From Aegilops tauschii subsp. strangulata (lineage: Eukaryota; Streptophyta; Magnoliopsida; Poales; Poaceae), in contig NC_053037.3 of NCBI RefSeq assembly GCF_002575655.3, positions 248,219,135-248,283,134 of the forward strand: a DNA stretch of 64,000 bases, in the 5' to 3' direction. The notes below the pieces were generated by a model. That model ran no database searches. It worked only from the letters and a program-made list of their open reading frames with translations, and was not told where the DNA came from. The position numbers and the translations under genes were made by a program. Below are positions 36,067-46,970 of the stretch, piece after piece; position 1 is the first letter of the stretch, and every line of letters starts with the position of its first letter.

Positions 36067-36511
36067 GGCACTATTTGGATACTCTAACTTAGCTAGTGGT
36101 TAGAGTTAGTTTCTACCTCATGACAGTTAAAAGGGTGAGAGATATATTGGTGGAATAGTTGATTGTATTGCTTGAGCCTCGTGGGCATATATACATGAGT
36201 ACATGGTCATCTTGGAGTACATGTCAAGGTAGAATAAATCCTACGCTATCCTACGTTTCCTAAATAACAATGATACTAAACAATGACTAACCCTAAACTA
36301 ACTCTAGCCAAAGAGGTGTTTGGATGACAGTGTTAGATTGACAATAAATGCACTAGGAGAACTAGCCCAATCAACACCTCTTGGGTGGGATAGTTGTTTT
36401 GGGTGGGTTTGACGCAACTAGCTCAAACTAGCCCTCATGTTTGGATACTTTAGGGCTATTTGAGCCCAAACTAGCTCAAACTAATTCTAACCCATGGATC
36501 CAAACAGGGCC
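36067..36511. mobile_element. Probable second MITE with GGC.CT.TTTGGAT termini
   Basis: The left end GGCACTATTTGGAT and the inverted right end GGCCCTGTTTGGAT match at about 12 of 14 bases. Flanking AAT triplets (36064-36066 and 36512-36514) suggest a 3-bp duplication, as in PIF/Harbinger-type elements, but a hAT origin is not excluded. The interior (about 36125-36300) looks unlike the ends and may be a further insertion. Confidence 0.55.
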
Positions 36512-36756
36512 AATAACTAGTGTACTTAGAAATGCACAATACAAGTTTGAATGAATTCGTTTGCTTGTTTTTAAATATTAGGCATGTTGCAGTTAATAAC
36601 ACACATTTCCACTTCTTGTTTTTAAATATTAGGGTTTTAACAATTTGGTCTTGCACATGTACGCCCTGTTGTTATAGGTTTTGACCCATTGTTTGACCCT
36701 TTTTGTATATGTGGAAATGAGTTGTCCATGAATATCAGTCAAGTCAAGAAACTCAG

Positions 36757-39700
36757 TGTAACATCCCAAAATTCTAAATTTTGGAATGTTATAATAAATA
36801 GATAGATTCGATTGATTGTTTGATTGTGGTGTGGTTGCTTGTGTGAAACTGAGTGAAATTGAAACTTTTGAAAGTTAAATGAGAGGGAATAAAAGGACTT
36901 TCCCAAACTTTCATCTTTCTTTACTGATCTCCTTGAATTCAAATTCTTTTCAAATACAAAACCCTAGAGAGCAGATGACATGACTTCTTCCATTTATTTA
37001 AATGAAAAGGGTTGTTGAAAATATTTGAATTTCATTTGAAAATATTTCAAATTCAGAACTTTAAGCAACTCAATGATTTTCACAAGAGAAGATAAAATGA
37101 CTTCTTCAAAACATATGAAATATGAGCTGGGAGTTTAAAAGGTTCAAATTTAAAGACCTTTTGGAAATTATTTTCAATTTGGAGTTATTTGGGTTTTATT
37201 CAAATTATTTTTCTCCAAAATAGAAAAATATGGAAAATAGGGTAACATGATTCCCTACATGAGAAAATTGGAGATAAATAAACTTGAAATCATTTTTGGT
37301 ATTTTTAAAATGATTTTTATTGGATTTTAGTAGGGCATTAGCACTCTCTGAATTATTTGAATTTTTCTCGATTTTATTTGACTTGACAAAAATGTTCAAG
37401 TTGTAGAAAATAATTTTCTGAAAATTTTGACATATTATATGCCTATATAATATTTTTGCTTATTTCTTTTATTTATTTTTGTTTGTTTGGAAAATCTTTA
37501 TTTAAAAAAAACTCTCTCGCGCCGACCGACTGGGTCGCGGCCCAGCCGGCCGGCCGGCCCAAACCGAGCGCCGCCTCCGCCCGTGTGCGGCGCGGACACC
37601 GCCGCCATCGCCTCCTGCTGCAAGCCGAGCCGCCCCTCCCCCAATAAAACCCGAGGCCCCGCCCCGCCTCTCTCTCCTCCCTGCACCTGCGCCGCTGCAC
37701 CGCCGCTGGAGCCGCCGCACGCCGCGCCGCATCTCGCCGCCCCCTCACCTCGCGCCGCCGCCGCTGCTCCACCACCGCGCCGCCTCTTGCTTCGCCCCGC
37801 GCCGCCCCGCCGATCCACAGCTGCCGCCGGAGCCCCTAGTCGTCGTCCGCAGCCGCGCCCAAGACGCAGCGAGAGCCGCCGCCGCCGATCCCGCCGTCGC
37901 TGCCCGATCTAACCGCCGCCGTCGGGTTTCGACAGAAAACCGCCCTGAACCGGTACTAAACCGCCCGGGTTTGCCGGTTTTTCTTTTAGGGTTTCGATTT
38001 TTATTTTAAACCCGGTTTTCTGATTTAATCCAGGTATTTAGAGAACATTCGCTGGTTAGAGTTAGAAAGCGAGCATTCGCTCAGTAGGTCTTTCTTTTTC
38101 TTTTTATTTTCTGTCCAGGGACCTATTTGTAGTATTTCTTTTACAGTTTAGCCCCTGAAGTTCAAACGATCACTACTTTTTGCTCGTTTGTCCAAATCCA
38201 ACGAAACCAATGCCCACTTCTTCGTTATGATCCCCTCTATCTAGTAAAACAACTTAAACATGTTTTTGAAAGTTTTAAAATTTGAATTCAAACTATTTTG
38301 TATTCAAACTTCTTTTGTTCATAACTCGAGTTTTATAACTCCGATTTAGTTGATTATTTTTGCAAATCGAAGATCTTGACCTAAACTTTCTTATAAGGAC
38401 AAATTCACAAAATTTTGGTACTGTTAGAAATTGTTTTATGTTGCAAGAGTTAATTGCTTGGTTTTGATGTTTTCCGAATTGTCTTCTTCGTTCTTTCCGA
38501 TCTTTTGAGTGATTGCTTATGTGTGGTTGTTATTGCTTGCTTACGATAGATTGACTGGAGTGTGAAGAGTAGAACTATCAAGAGTGTTGAGTGCGAATCA
38601 TCTTCATCAACAGTACAGGCAAGTAACACATTGATTATACCCCTTTCATACCCAGTTTTTATGCATTAGATACAATCCTCACACATTGCATGAGTAGGAT
38701 CTCTTAACTTGTGGGTATTGGGAAGTAGTTGATGAGGTAGGAACCTATTGCCCTGCATTCAAACTTTGGGAGTTACTATTACGTTATGCTTATATTGCCA
38801 TGCTATGCTCGTAGACGTGGATTGGGTTTGAGTGTATTCCATGACAGATGTGAGATTGTTTACTTAATGGTTGAACTTAAGGTGCCTACTTTAATACACA
38901 TCTGCGTGGATTGGTTGCGGGCACCTGGAGAATCCAGTGTTGTCCTAGGATATCCCGGAGGACCCGTGTGATCATCCTACGGCTCGCCACCCAGGCTCAA
39001 AGGGATCATAAGATTATTCATGCTAGAAACTTCCGTGTGCAGCCACAAGCCATTATGGGCTCTGGCATAGTTGAGTACGTTGCGTGAGCTCTTGAAGAGG
39101 TGGACTAGCAGATGTAGGGGGATTGTAGGTGTACCGGTCTACCCAGAGTAAAGAGTTAATGCTTCTGAAAGACTGTGTCTCGGTCATCCGTTTCTCAAAC
39201 ATCATGTAGTGCGAGAAATCAAACGGAGGAGATCGAGTCTTGTGGGGAAAAGTGCGCAAACCTCTGCATAGTGTACAAACTAATCATGGTTAGACGTGTC
39301 CCCGGTTATGGACAATCTTGAGTATCTGGTTCTTGGATTATTATATTGATCTCATCACTCTACTTAATTAATTTGTTGGGTTGATGATTATTAATTTGGG
39401 ATTGAGCTGGAGGAACCTTCTCAATATTTATCAACCAACTTTGTAGTTAAATAAAATATATTCCTTTGATGTAGGGAAAAATTGGCTTTTCGCAAAAACA
39501 TTATAACCATAGTGCTTTTCCACCAGCCAAAATATGCATGTAGTGATAGCTATTATTCATCATTACCCTATGGTGTGAATTTGCCAGTACATTCAATGTA
39601 CTGACCCTTTGTGGCTGCAACGTCTCATGTTGCAGGAATCTTACGATGAGTAAGTGATACGTTAGGGTTATGATATCTACACTCAACTTTGCCGTTGGTG

Positions 39701-39884
39701 TTGATGGGAATCCACAACCTTGTTGTTACTTCCGTTGTTTGGATTGGAGGTAATAGTATTTACGTTACTTTATACATGTGATTTACCTCTGTTATAAATC
39801 CTCGAGTACTGTGTGTGTCAGCATACCGATCCAGGGATGACACTTAAGCACAGAGACTTGACCGTCTGTGGTCGGGTCGCTACA
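36757..39884 (+). repeat. A': solo LTR of the A family (3,128 bp)
   Basis: Ends TGTAACATCC and GGTCGCTACA, flanked by a perfect CTCAG duplication (36752-36756 and 39885-39889), which marks it as a solo LTR rather than the missing 3' LTR of A. It carries the same GC/CpG-rich block (37515-37960) and AT-rich flanks as the A 5' LTR. It lies within exon 2 of the B3 gene. Confidence 0.95.
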
Positions 39885-40313
39885 CTCAGAAAGATTGTTA
39901 CGATAAAGAAATTGGCGACAAAAACAACAAGATCTTTGTCTGCACAATAAAGAAGACATCAGTTCACTATGGGATGGTACTAACTGTTATACCTTGTCTT
40001 TTTAATTCCTTTGCGCCATTTCAAATTTGGAGAAGAAATTTATGCATATCCTAGTTTTCAGGCCTTTCCAAAGCAGTTCACTGATGATTACCTCTCAAAC
40101 CACATGTATGGTCAGGAGGCGAGGAAGGTTTTCATACAACACCCACGGTTCAATATTGAAGTGTTCCTGAAGAGGACGAAGGATGGACGGTCAATCATCC
40201 ACAGGCACTGGCCTAAAGTTGCAAAGACCTTCAACATCAATGAAGGCTCAATATTCACCTTTCGCTTCAGCAGTTTTCCAGATGAGATTCATCTGTCAAT
40301 GTACCGCCTGTGA

Positions 40314-40856
40314 TGCTAATTTCGAAAGGTTATATTGTTGCATGTGAAACTTGGTGCTGGTGCAGTTGTGTAATGGGGTAGCTGAGTTCTGAAGCTATAT
40401 GATGTTGTACTCTGATGTATTTCAATTATGAAATCTTGCTTCCTTAATATGGAAATGAAATATGTTGTGTGCTTAATATGAAATGTCAATTAGATTAATA
40501 AATGGATTATTAATAATAGGGCAATTAGCCTGCTAATTGTGTTTTTCTATTGCAAACGGTTATTGAGAAAACACCGTGGGCGATGACCTCAGGCAACGCA
40601 CACAGTTTCTAGGAATAAACCGTGTTGGATCAATGAACAATCACACACGGCATCATCTTGAAAACTGTTTGCGTTAGGCCACCTTGCGCAAACGTTTACC
40701 ACATAAAAAGTGTGTGTGATGGACAGCCTTTGCCACACAGTTTCTTCTACGCACCGTGTGTGATGCATTCAATAATGCAAACGATAAAATTGTTAATATC
40801 CTACACAATGGCAACGCGATTACAAACGATTTAATGGGGAAAATTGTGTGTGGCGT
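40314..40856 (+). other. B3 gene 3' region and right-side inverted motifs
   Basis: A putative 3' UTR (AATAAA at 40497) leads into a stretch with many CACACAG/CACACGG and CCGTGTG motifs (about 40560-40855), including CACACAGTTTC paired with ACCGTGTGTGATG. It resembles the subterminal repeat zone of a DNA transposon. Confidence 0.55.
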
Positions 40857-41839
40857 TGATAGGAGCGAAGGGCCCGATCTTTCGATGAGATGATAACTAT
40901 CGATTTGGTGGATTCGACTTTGACGATCCGGCTACAAACATGCACGAGATTGCGCCTTAGCAATTTCTAAACCAATCTCCCGAGGTTACTGACGATGCCG
41001 GAAGCATGATCAGCCTGACCACGAAGGTCTATTCATGCATGCAATCGAAGAACAAGCAAGAATATGATATTGCAATATGAATATTGCGAGTATAGATGAA
41101 GTATTGATAAAAGTGGGGTTTTATAAGTGGTCTTGGTCTGGTCGTTGGATACAAATGAAGTACACGAAGTTGCAGCAATGGCTAACTTTTAACTAAATAA
41201 AGCCCAAGCAAAAAGCTACTAGATGGATCTACTTACATAGGAGCCAGGGGTGGCGGCCAAGGAGGTGGGAGGACGTCCCAAGGCAGCCTATAACTAACCC
41301 TAGGTCACACAAGGCTCATGGGCCCAAGTGGAGGTGATACAACACCTTTGGACCTGTAGTTTGACTCGGATACTGCTGCAGTGTCAGATTGTTTCATCGG
41401 TAACTCAATGCTCCGAACGAATTTTAGGATCAATCCAATTAGGTAGGAAATATCACGAAATCTACTTTCCAACACAAAGAGAATCACCCAATTCCGAGTC
41501 TGTATGAAAGAGTTCTTGGCGTTTTGATTCAGGTATGTCTATGCAGTCCGAATCTGAATCCAGAACGTGAGAGACTTGGACTCTATCTTCTCTTGGCCCA
41601 AAAGTGACGTGAGGGGACTTTTTGAACAACACCTAAACTTATATTTTTCCCTTATTTTCATATGTGGATTGTACAAATGACCCATACACCTGCAATTAGA
41701 CTTGGCACAAAAGTTTGTGAAGTATTTTTGTCCTGGATGACATAAATAAATTATTGCATAGTTTGCATTAGAAATCACCTCACAAATATACATGTATGCA
41801 ATATTTTTTGTTGTATCCAAGGTAGTCATGTCCTCATCA
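40857..41839 (-). repeat. K: solo LTR related to the C/D family
   Basis: It starts TGATAGGAGCGAAGG and ends TGTCCTCATCA in plus coordinates, like the C LTR. The 'tttcgatgagatgat', 'ccttagcaat' and 'gaagaacaagcaaga' segments occur in the same order. Flanks are GGCGT (40852-40856) and GATGT (41840-41844), an imperfect duplication. It interrupts the repeat zone to the right of the B3 gene. Confidence 0.8.
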
Positions 41840-42050
41840 GATGTACCTACGAACGGAAACGTTTTCTTTGGAGTGACTGTGTGGGATGTATATACGAATG
41901 GAAACGTACTTCTTGGATTAAGTGTGTGGGATGTACATACTAATGGAAACGTATTCCTTGGATTGACTGTGTGGAATGTACATACGAACAGAAACGTCTA
42001 GCGGTGACTGACTGCGTGGGATGTATTTATGACCGAAAACGATTTGGCCT
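41840..42050. repeat. 45-bp tandem repeat, about 4.7 copies
   Basis: Units start at 41840, 41885, 41930, 41975 and 42020 (partial). Each has the form GATGTA..TACGAA.GGAAACGT, then a TTGGA..GA-type segment and TGTGTGG. A 15-residue repeating frame over it is a by-product of the 45-bp period. Confidence 0.9.
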
Positions 42051-42279
42051 GTATAAATGAATTTTTTAGCACAACTGTACGTATAACCATATTTGGTCTC
42101 TCGCCGGTCGCACACGACCTCATTTTGCCGAGCGTGTGTGCCAGGAGGGCATATCCCCGACGGTTTTCTGGGTCGTGTGGGAAGGACCCCCCCTATCGCA
42201 GTCACTCACTAGGCGACGGTTCAGAACGCTGTCGCGGAAAGGGGTTAAAAACCCTTTGTATAGCAATTCGATGTACCAG
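42051..42279. other. Right end of the transposon-like region
   Basis: GC-rich segment with CGCACACGAC and GCGTGTGTGC inverted motifs and CGACGG elements, ending ACCAG before LTR E. A terminal inverted repeat could not be paired because the left terminus is not present. Confidence 0.4.
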
Positions 42280-43406
42280 TGTTGTGAGATGCGTTGGGAT
42301 TTCCCCTAAGAGGAGGGGAGGATGCAGTACAGTAGAGATAAATATTTCCCTCAGTTATGAAACCAAGGTTATCAATCCAGTAGGAGAACCAAGCAACACT
42401 ATGTAAACAGTACTTGCACACAAACAAATACTTGCAACCCAACACGTAGACGGGTTGTCAATCCCTCAACGGTATTGAGATAGATTAAATTGTATAGGAT
42501 TTGATAAATAGATCTAACTAAAACACAAAATAAAATAAATAAAAGAAAATTGCAGCAAGGTATTTTTAGGATTTTTATATGATAAAAGATAGACCCGGGG
42601 CCCATAGTTTTCACTAGGGGCTTCTCTCAGAAAATAGCATACGGTGGGTAAACAAATTACTGTTGGGCAATTGGTAGAAAAGCAAACAATTATGACGATA
42701 TCCAAGGCAATGGTCATGTATATAGGCATCACGTCCAAGATTAGTAGACCAAAACGATTCTGCATCTACTACTGTTACTACACACATCGACCGCTATCCA
42801 GCATGCATCTAGTGTATTAAGTTCATGGAAAAATGGAGTAATGCATTAGGCAAGATTACATGATGTAGACAACATAAACTCACGTATGAATAAACCCCAT
42901 CTTGTTACCCTTAATAGCAATGATACATGTGTGTCATGTCTCTTTATGTCATTGAGATTGAGCACCGCAAGATCGAACCCATCACAAAACACCTCTTCCC
43001 ATGGCAAGAAAAATCAATCTAGTTGGCCAAACCAAGCCAATAATTCGGAGAAGAAATACGAGGCTATAATAATCATGCATAAAAGATTTCAGAGAAAACT
43101 CAAATAATATTCATGGATAGATCTGATCATAAACTCACAATTCATCGGATCCCAACAAACACACCACAAAAACTCATTACGTCAAATAGACCTCCAAGAA
43201 CATCAAGGAGAACATTGTATTGAAGATAAAAAAAGAGAGAAGAAGCCATCTAGATACTAACTATGGACCCATAGGTCTGTGGTAAACTACTCACGCATCA
43301 TCGGAGGGGCAGCAAGGATGATGAAGAACCCCTCCGTGATTGTTGCTCCCTCCGGCAGAGTGCCGAAAAAGGCCATTAGATTGGATCTCATGGTTTTGGA
43401 ACTTGC

Positions 43407-44297
43407 TGATAGAGGAGAAGGTGTCCCGTCTTTCGATGAGATGGTGATTATCGTTTCAGAGGAGTAGACTTTGATGATCCGACTACGTACGTGCGAGGAC
43501 GTCGCACCTTAGCAATTGCTAATCCAACGCCGAGAGGTTATTGACCACGTCGGAGGACGATCAACCTGACCACGAAGGTCTATTTCCTGCAACCAAACGA
43601 AGAACAAGCAAGAAACTAAGATTGCAATCTGTATTGCGAATATAAGATGAAAGCTTTATTGATCAAGGTGGGGTTCTGTGACGCCTTGGTCTGGTCGTTG
43701 AACACAGACGAAGTATGCGAAGTTGCAGCTATGGCAAACTTTTAATCTAAACAAAACCCAAGGTCTAAACGACGCCCTAAGGGCTGTATATATGGAGGAA
43801 GAGAGGGGGAATTTCGTGGCCCCTTGTAGGAGTGGTCCGAAACCAACCCTAACTCTCTTTTCGCCACACATACGGACTCTAAAAAAAGCCTATACTTCTG
43901 TATTTCAAAATTACATGGGCCTGGCCCAATAATAAGGTGACGCAACACCTATAATAGCCTCTAGATGAAATTTGTGAAGTGGCATCTTGTATATTTCGTC
44001 CAAGCCTTCATGCACTCATTACGGTGGCTTCAAAGTCCTGAATCATCACTTGAAACTCCATTCTTACTCACCTTGCACGTGCGATCATCTCTATGCTTGT
44101 TCTTGCTCCAATGTTCATCCTTCTCCAAGCTAGGCCCTTCATTTGTAAGCAAAACAAATGTATCCAATTTAGGCAGCATCATATTCTCATGAACATTTGA
44201 ATCATTACCAAGAAACGAAAGTACCTGGTAATTTAATTGGCGTGCGCGAGCTCTAGTAATTGGTCCAGTATGTATAGAAGCAGGGGTTGTGGGTGCA
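43407..44297 (-). repeat. D 3' LTR, truncated
   Basis: It matches 57503-58390, then breaks at about 44297 into the F2 3' region. The pol-tail frame GPITRARARQLN is preserved on the minus strand (44030 to about 44290). Confidence 0.88.
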
Positions 44298-44345
44298 CCT
44301 CCCCCAAGCTTGGCGGAAGCCAAGGGGACTGCCCCTACCTGATAC

Positions 44346-44867
44346 TCAATTTTCTTTTGGTGATGAAGAAGGAGGTGGTGATGAAGTAGAGGCGATCTTG
44401 TCCTCGGGTTTCCATGGCAGGGGCTCACCATTATAAGAGGAGGAGTGAGTATCACGGGTCCTGCAACTGGTAGCCAAACTCATACCTTTAAATCTCGCCT
44501 CATATTCAAAGACTTGGTTTTGGAGATCATAGATCTGGCTTTGCAGGAAGATGACTTGCTCGTTGAAGGTGAAGATGATGTCTTTCATGGACTTGCCATC
44601 CACCTTGAGATCACGGGTGTAGTCCGCGATCATGAGGTGATTGGCATTGAGTCCACATTCCACCATCCCCTTGCACTGGAAGACCTCCGGCTCCATAGCT
44701 TCAAGTCTGGCCTCCACGGATCCCGTCCCCTTGGGACCTTGCACGTCGCGGATGTGGAGCACCCCCTCATGCATCTGCATAGCCTGAGGGTGCTGCATCA
44801 CCTCCCGCAAATATGGGTTGATGACGTTCTCGAAGAACTTGTCCTTGGAGGAGCGTGAAGATGCCAT
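44346..44867 (-). CDS. F2: 173-aa extra frame downstream of integrase
   Basis: An intact frame beginning MASSRSSKDKFFENV lies between integrase and the 3' end, the place of the third frame in Athila elements. Residues 95-135 are heptad-like (IIFTFNEQVIFLQSQIYDLQ), followed by a Ser/Pro-rich tail. There is no signal peptide or membrane segment. It is among the few undamaged frames in F2. It shows no obvious similarity to the F1 frame in the same place. Function unknown; a structural or RNA-binding accessory is possible but unproven. Confidence 0.5.
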   Translation of the reverse strand: MASSRSSKDKFFENVINPYLREVMQHPQAMQMHEGVLHIRDVQGPKGTGSVEARLEAMEPEVFQCKGMVECGLNANHLMIADYTRDLKVDGKSMKDIIFTFNEQVIFLQSQIYDLQNQVFEYEARFKGMSLATSCRTRDTHSSSYNGEPLPWKPEDKIASTSSPPPSSSPKEN

Positions 44868-45176
44868 GGTAGATTGGATCTGTCAGAAAACAGCAGGGAA
44901 AAAAGAACAGAAGATTTCTCCACGAAACGGTGGTCAACAGGTTCGGGGGGTATATAAAGATTTTTTATCTTGGGAAACAAACAAACGGAAGAAAAACGGA
45001 GGCCGGAAGGTACCCGAGGTGGGCACAACCTTGCCAGGCGCGCCCTGTTGTCTTGTGCCCACCAGGGTGACATTTTTCTTATTTTCCTATTTTCTAAATA
45101 TTCCAAAACTGACAAAAAATATTTTTGCAGATTTTTCGAAGTCCGTTTACTTACCGTATCACGTACCTCCTCTTTT

Positions 45177-46493
45177 TCACGATTCTGGAGTGTTCCGGAA
45201 GGACTCTTTTATGTGTTCTTCTGGTGTCATAGTTTGGATAATGTTACTTTCAACATTAATGGGCGTACCTGAGATATAATGTTTTATTCGTTGCCCATTA
45301 ACAACCTTCAGGTTAGTACCCTCGGCATTAATTATTTTGATAGCTCCAGACCGGTAGACCTCCTCGATAACACAGGGTGCTTCCCATTTGGAGAGTAGTT
45401 TTCCTACAAAGAATCTGAAATGAGAGTTGTACAAAAGAACATATTCTCCAACTCTGAACTCGCGCTTTTGGATTCTTTTATCATGCCATCCTTTAACTTT
45501 TCTTGAAATAACTTGGCATTTTCATAAGCTTGGGTTCTCCATTCATCTAGTGAGCTAATATCAAATAACCTCTTTTCACCGGCAAGTTTGAAATCATAGT
45601 TGAGTTCTTTGATTGCCCAATAAGATTTATGTTCTAAGTCAAGAGGCAAATGACAAGCTTTTCCATGAACCATTTTATAAGGAGACATACCCATAGGATT
45701 TTTATATGCTGTTCCATAAGCCCAAAGTGCATCATCTAATTTCTTAGACCAATTCTTCTGGGACCTATCGATAGTCTTTTGCAAAATTAATTTTATTTAT
45801 CTATTGCTAAGTTCAACTTGACCAATATACCGAGGATGATAGGGTGATGCAATTCTATGGTTAACATCATACTTGGCAAGCATTTTACGGAAAGCACCAT
45901 GGATCAAGTGAGAACCACCATCAGTCATTAAATATCTAAGGACTCCAAACCTTGGGAAAATAACTTCCTTAAGCATTTTAATAGAGGTGTTGTGATCAAC
46001 ACTACTAGTTGGAATAGCTTCTACCCACTTAGTGACATAATCAACAGCAACCAAAATATGGTTATACCCATTAGAGGAAGGAAAAGGTCCCATGTAATCA
46101 AATCCCCAAACATCAAATGGTTCAACAGAGTGAATAATTCATAGGCATTTCTTGAAGCTTACCGACATTACCTATTCTTTGACATTCATCACAAGATGAG
46201 ACAAACATACGAGCATCCTTGAAGAGAGCAGGCCAATAAAACCCAGATTGCAATACATTGTGAGCAGTTCTATCTCCCGCATGATGTCCTCCATATGCTT
46301 CGGAGTGACATTTCCGTAGGATTTGTTCCTGTTCATGCTCAGGTACACAACATCCAATAATACCATCTACTCCTTCTTTATAAAGATGTGGGTCATCCCA
46401 AAAGTAATGTCTTAAATCATAGAAGAATTTTTTCTTTTGTTGGTATGTAAAGCTAGGTGGTAAATATTTAGAAACAATGTAATTCTTATAATT
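45177..46493 (-). pseudogene. F2: integrase, multiply broken
   Basis: Frames at 46172-46366, 45797-46093, 45404-45784 and 45177-45434 together cover the integrase. Recognisable parts are the [20 protein letters not shown] catalytic start, [22 protein letters not shown] with the catalytic Glu, [16 protein letters not shown] and KLLSKWEAPCVIEEV. Stops and shifts lie near 45790, 46100-46170 and 45420. It is inactive but clearly orthologous to the F1 integrase. Confidence 0.85.
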
Positions 46494-46496
46494 AGC

Positions 46497-46970
46497 TTAA
46501 TCAGCATACCAAGGAGTGCTATGAGAAACATTTATTGCAGCTAACTGCTCATCAGGAAAACTGTCATCAATAGGTAGTGCGTCATCAAGGACATTCTCAA
46601 GCCTAGACAAGTTATCAGCTACAGGGTTCTCTGCTCCTTTTCTATCAGTGATGTGTAAATCAAATTCTTGTAACAAGAGAACCCATCGAATAAGTCTAGA
46701 TTTAGCATCTTTCTTTTCCATAAGATATTTTATAGCAGCATGGTCGGTGTGAACAGTTACTTTTGAATCAACAATGTAAGATCTAAATTTATCACAAGCA
46801 AACACCACTGCTAGAAATTCTTTTTCAGTAGTAGCATAATTTCGTTGTGCACTATCTAGAGTTTTACTAGCATAATGAATAACATTTATTTTTTATCAAC
46901 TCTTTGTCCTAGAACAGCACCAACAGCATAATCACTAGCATCACACATAATTTCAAAAGGCAAGGTCCAG
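46497..46970 (-). pseudogene. F2: RNase H
   Basis: The open part (46497-46808) has the C-terminal half: [26 protein letters not shown] and [16 protein letters not shown]. The N-terminal CDAS region lies to the right (46809-46970) in another register. It is broken by at least one frameshift near 46890. Confidence 0.8.

Larger units (their letters stand above)
35368..36743 (+). other. Inferred first intron of the B3 gene
   Basis: It starts GTAAGG and ends at AG 36743 (an alternative AG is at 36738). It is AT-rich and non-coding and contains the two MITE-like units. Confidence 0.5.
34939..40313 (+). pseudogene. B3-domain protein gene, frameshifted and split by a solo LTR
   Basis: This is the only plant-type gene seen. 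Exon 1 (34939-35367) opens at an ATG after a GC/CT-rich leader and encodes RVFWHVTDAGYDIEVVD; a small indel near 35280 shifts the frame before IDGPATDLMRLVMNN. A donor GTAAGG lies at 35368. Exon 2 (from about 36744) is cut at 36756 by solo LTR A' and resumes at 39890 to 39976, encoding KNNKIFVCTIKKTSVHYGM. An 85-nt intron (GT at 39977, TTTTCAG ending 40061) precedes exon 3 (40062-40313). Exons 2-3 give a B3 DNA-binding fold: FPKQFTDDYLSNH, a Lys/Arg-rich middle, then GRSIIHRHWPKVA and FRFSSFPDEIHLSMYRL. Splice phases agree across exons. B3 proteins are plant nuclear transcription factors. Flanking repeats suggest carriage by a DNA transposon. The exon model is my inference. Confidence 0.65.

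Noticed and set aside
36125..36300. Possible Copia LTR fragment inside the second MITE
   Set aside because: It starts GAGAGATATATTGG like some LTR ends, but no boundaries or TSD could be fixed.
36757..39884. A' as the missing 3' LTR of element A
   Set aside because: A' has its own perfect CTCAG duplication on both sides, and A is preceded by GGATC.
42070..42290. CACTA-type terminus ending CCAGTG
   Set aside because: CACTA ends should read TAGTG with a matching inverted end. No partner terminus was found, so the superfamily is left open.
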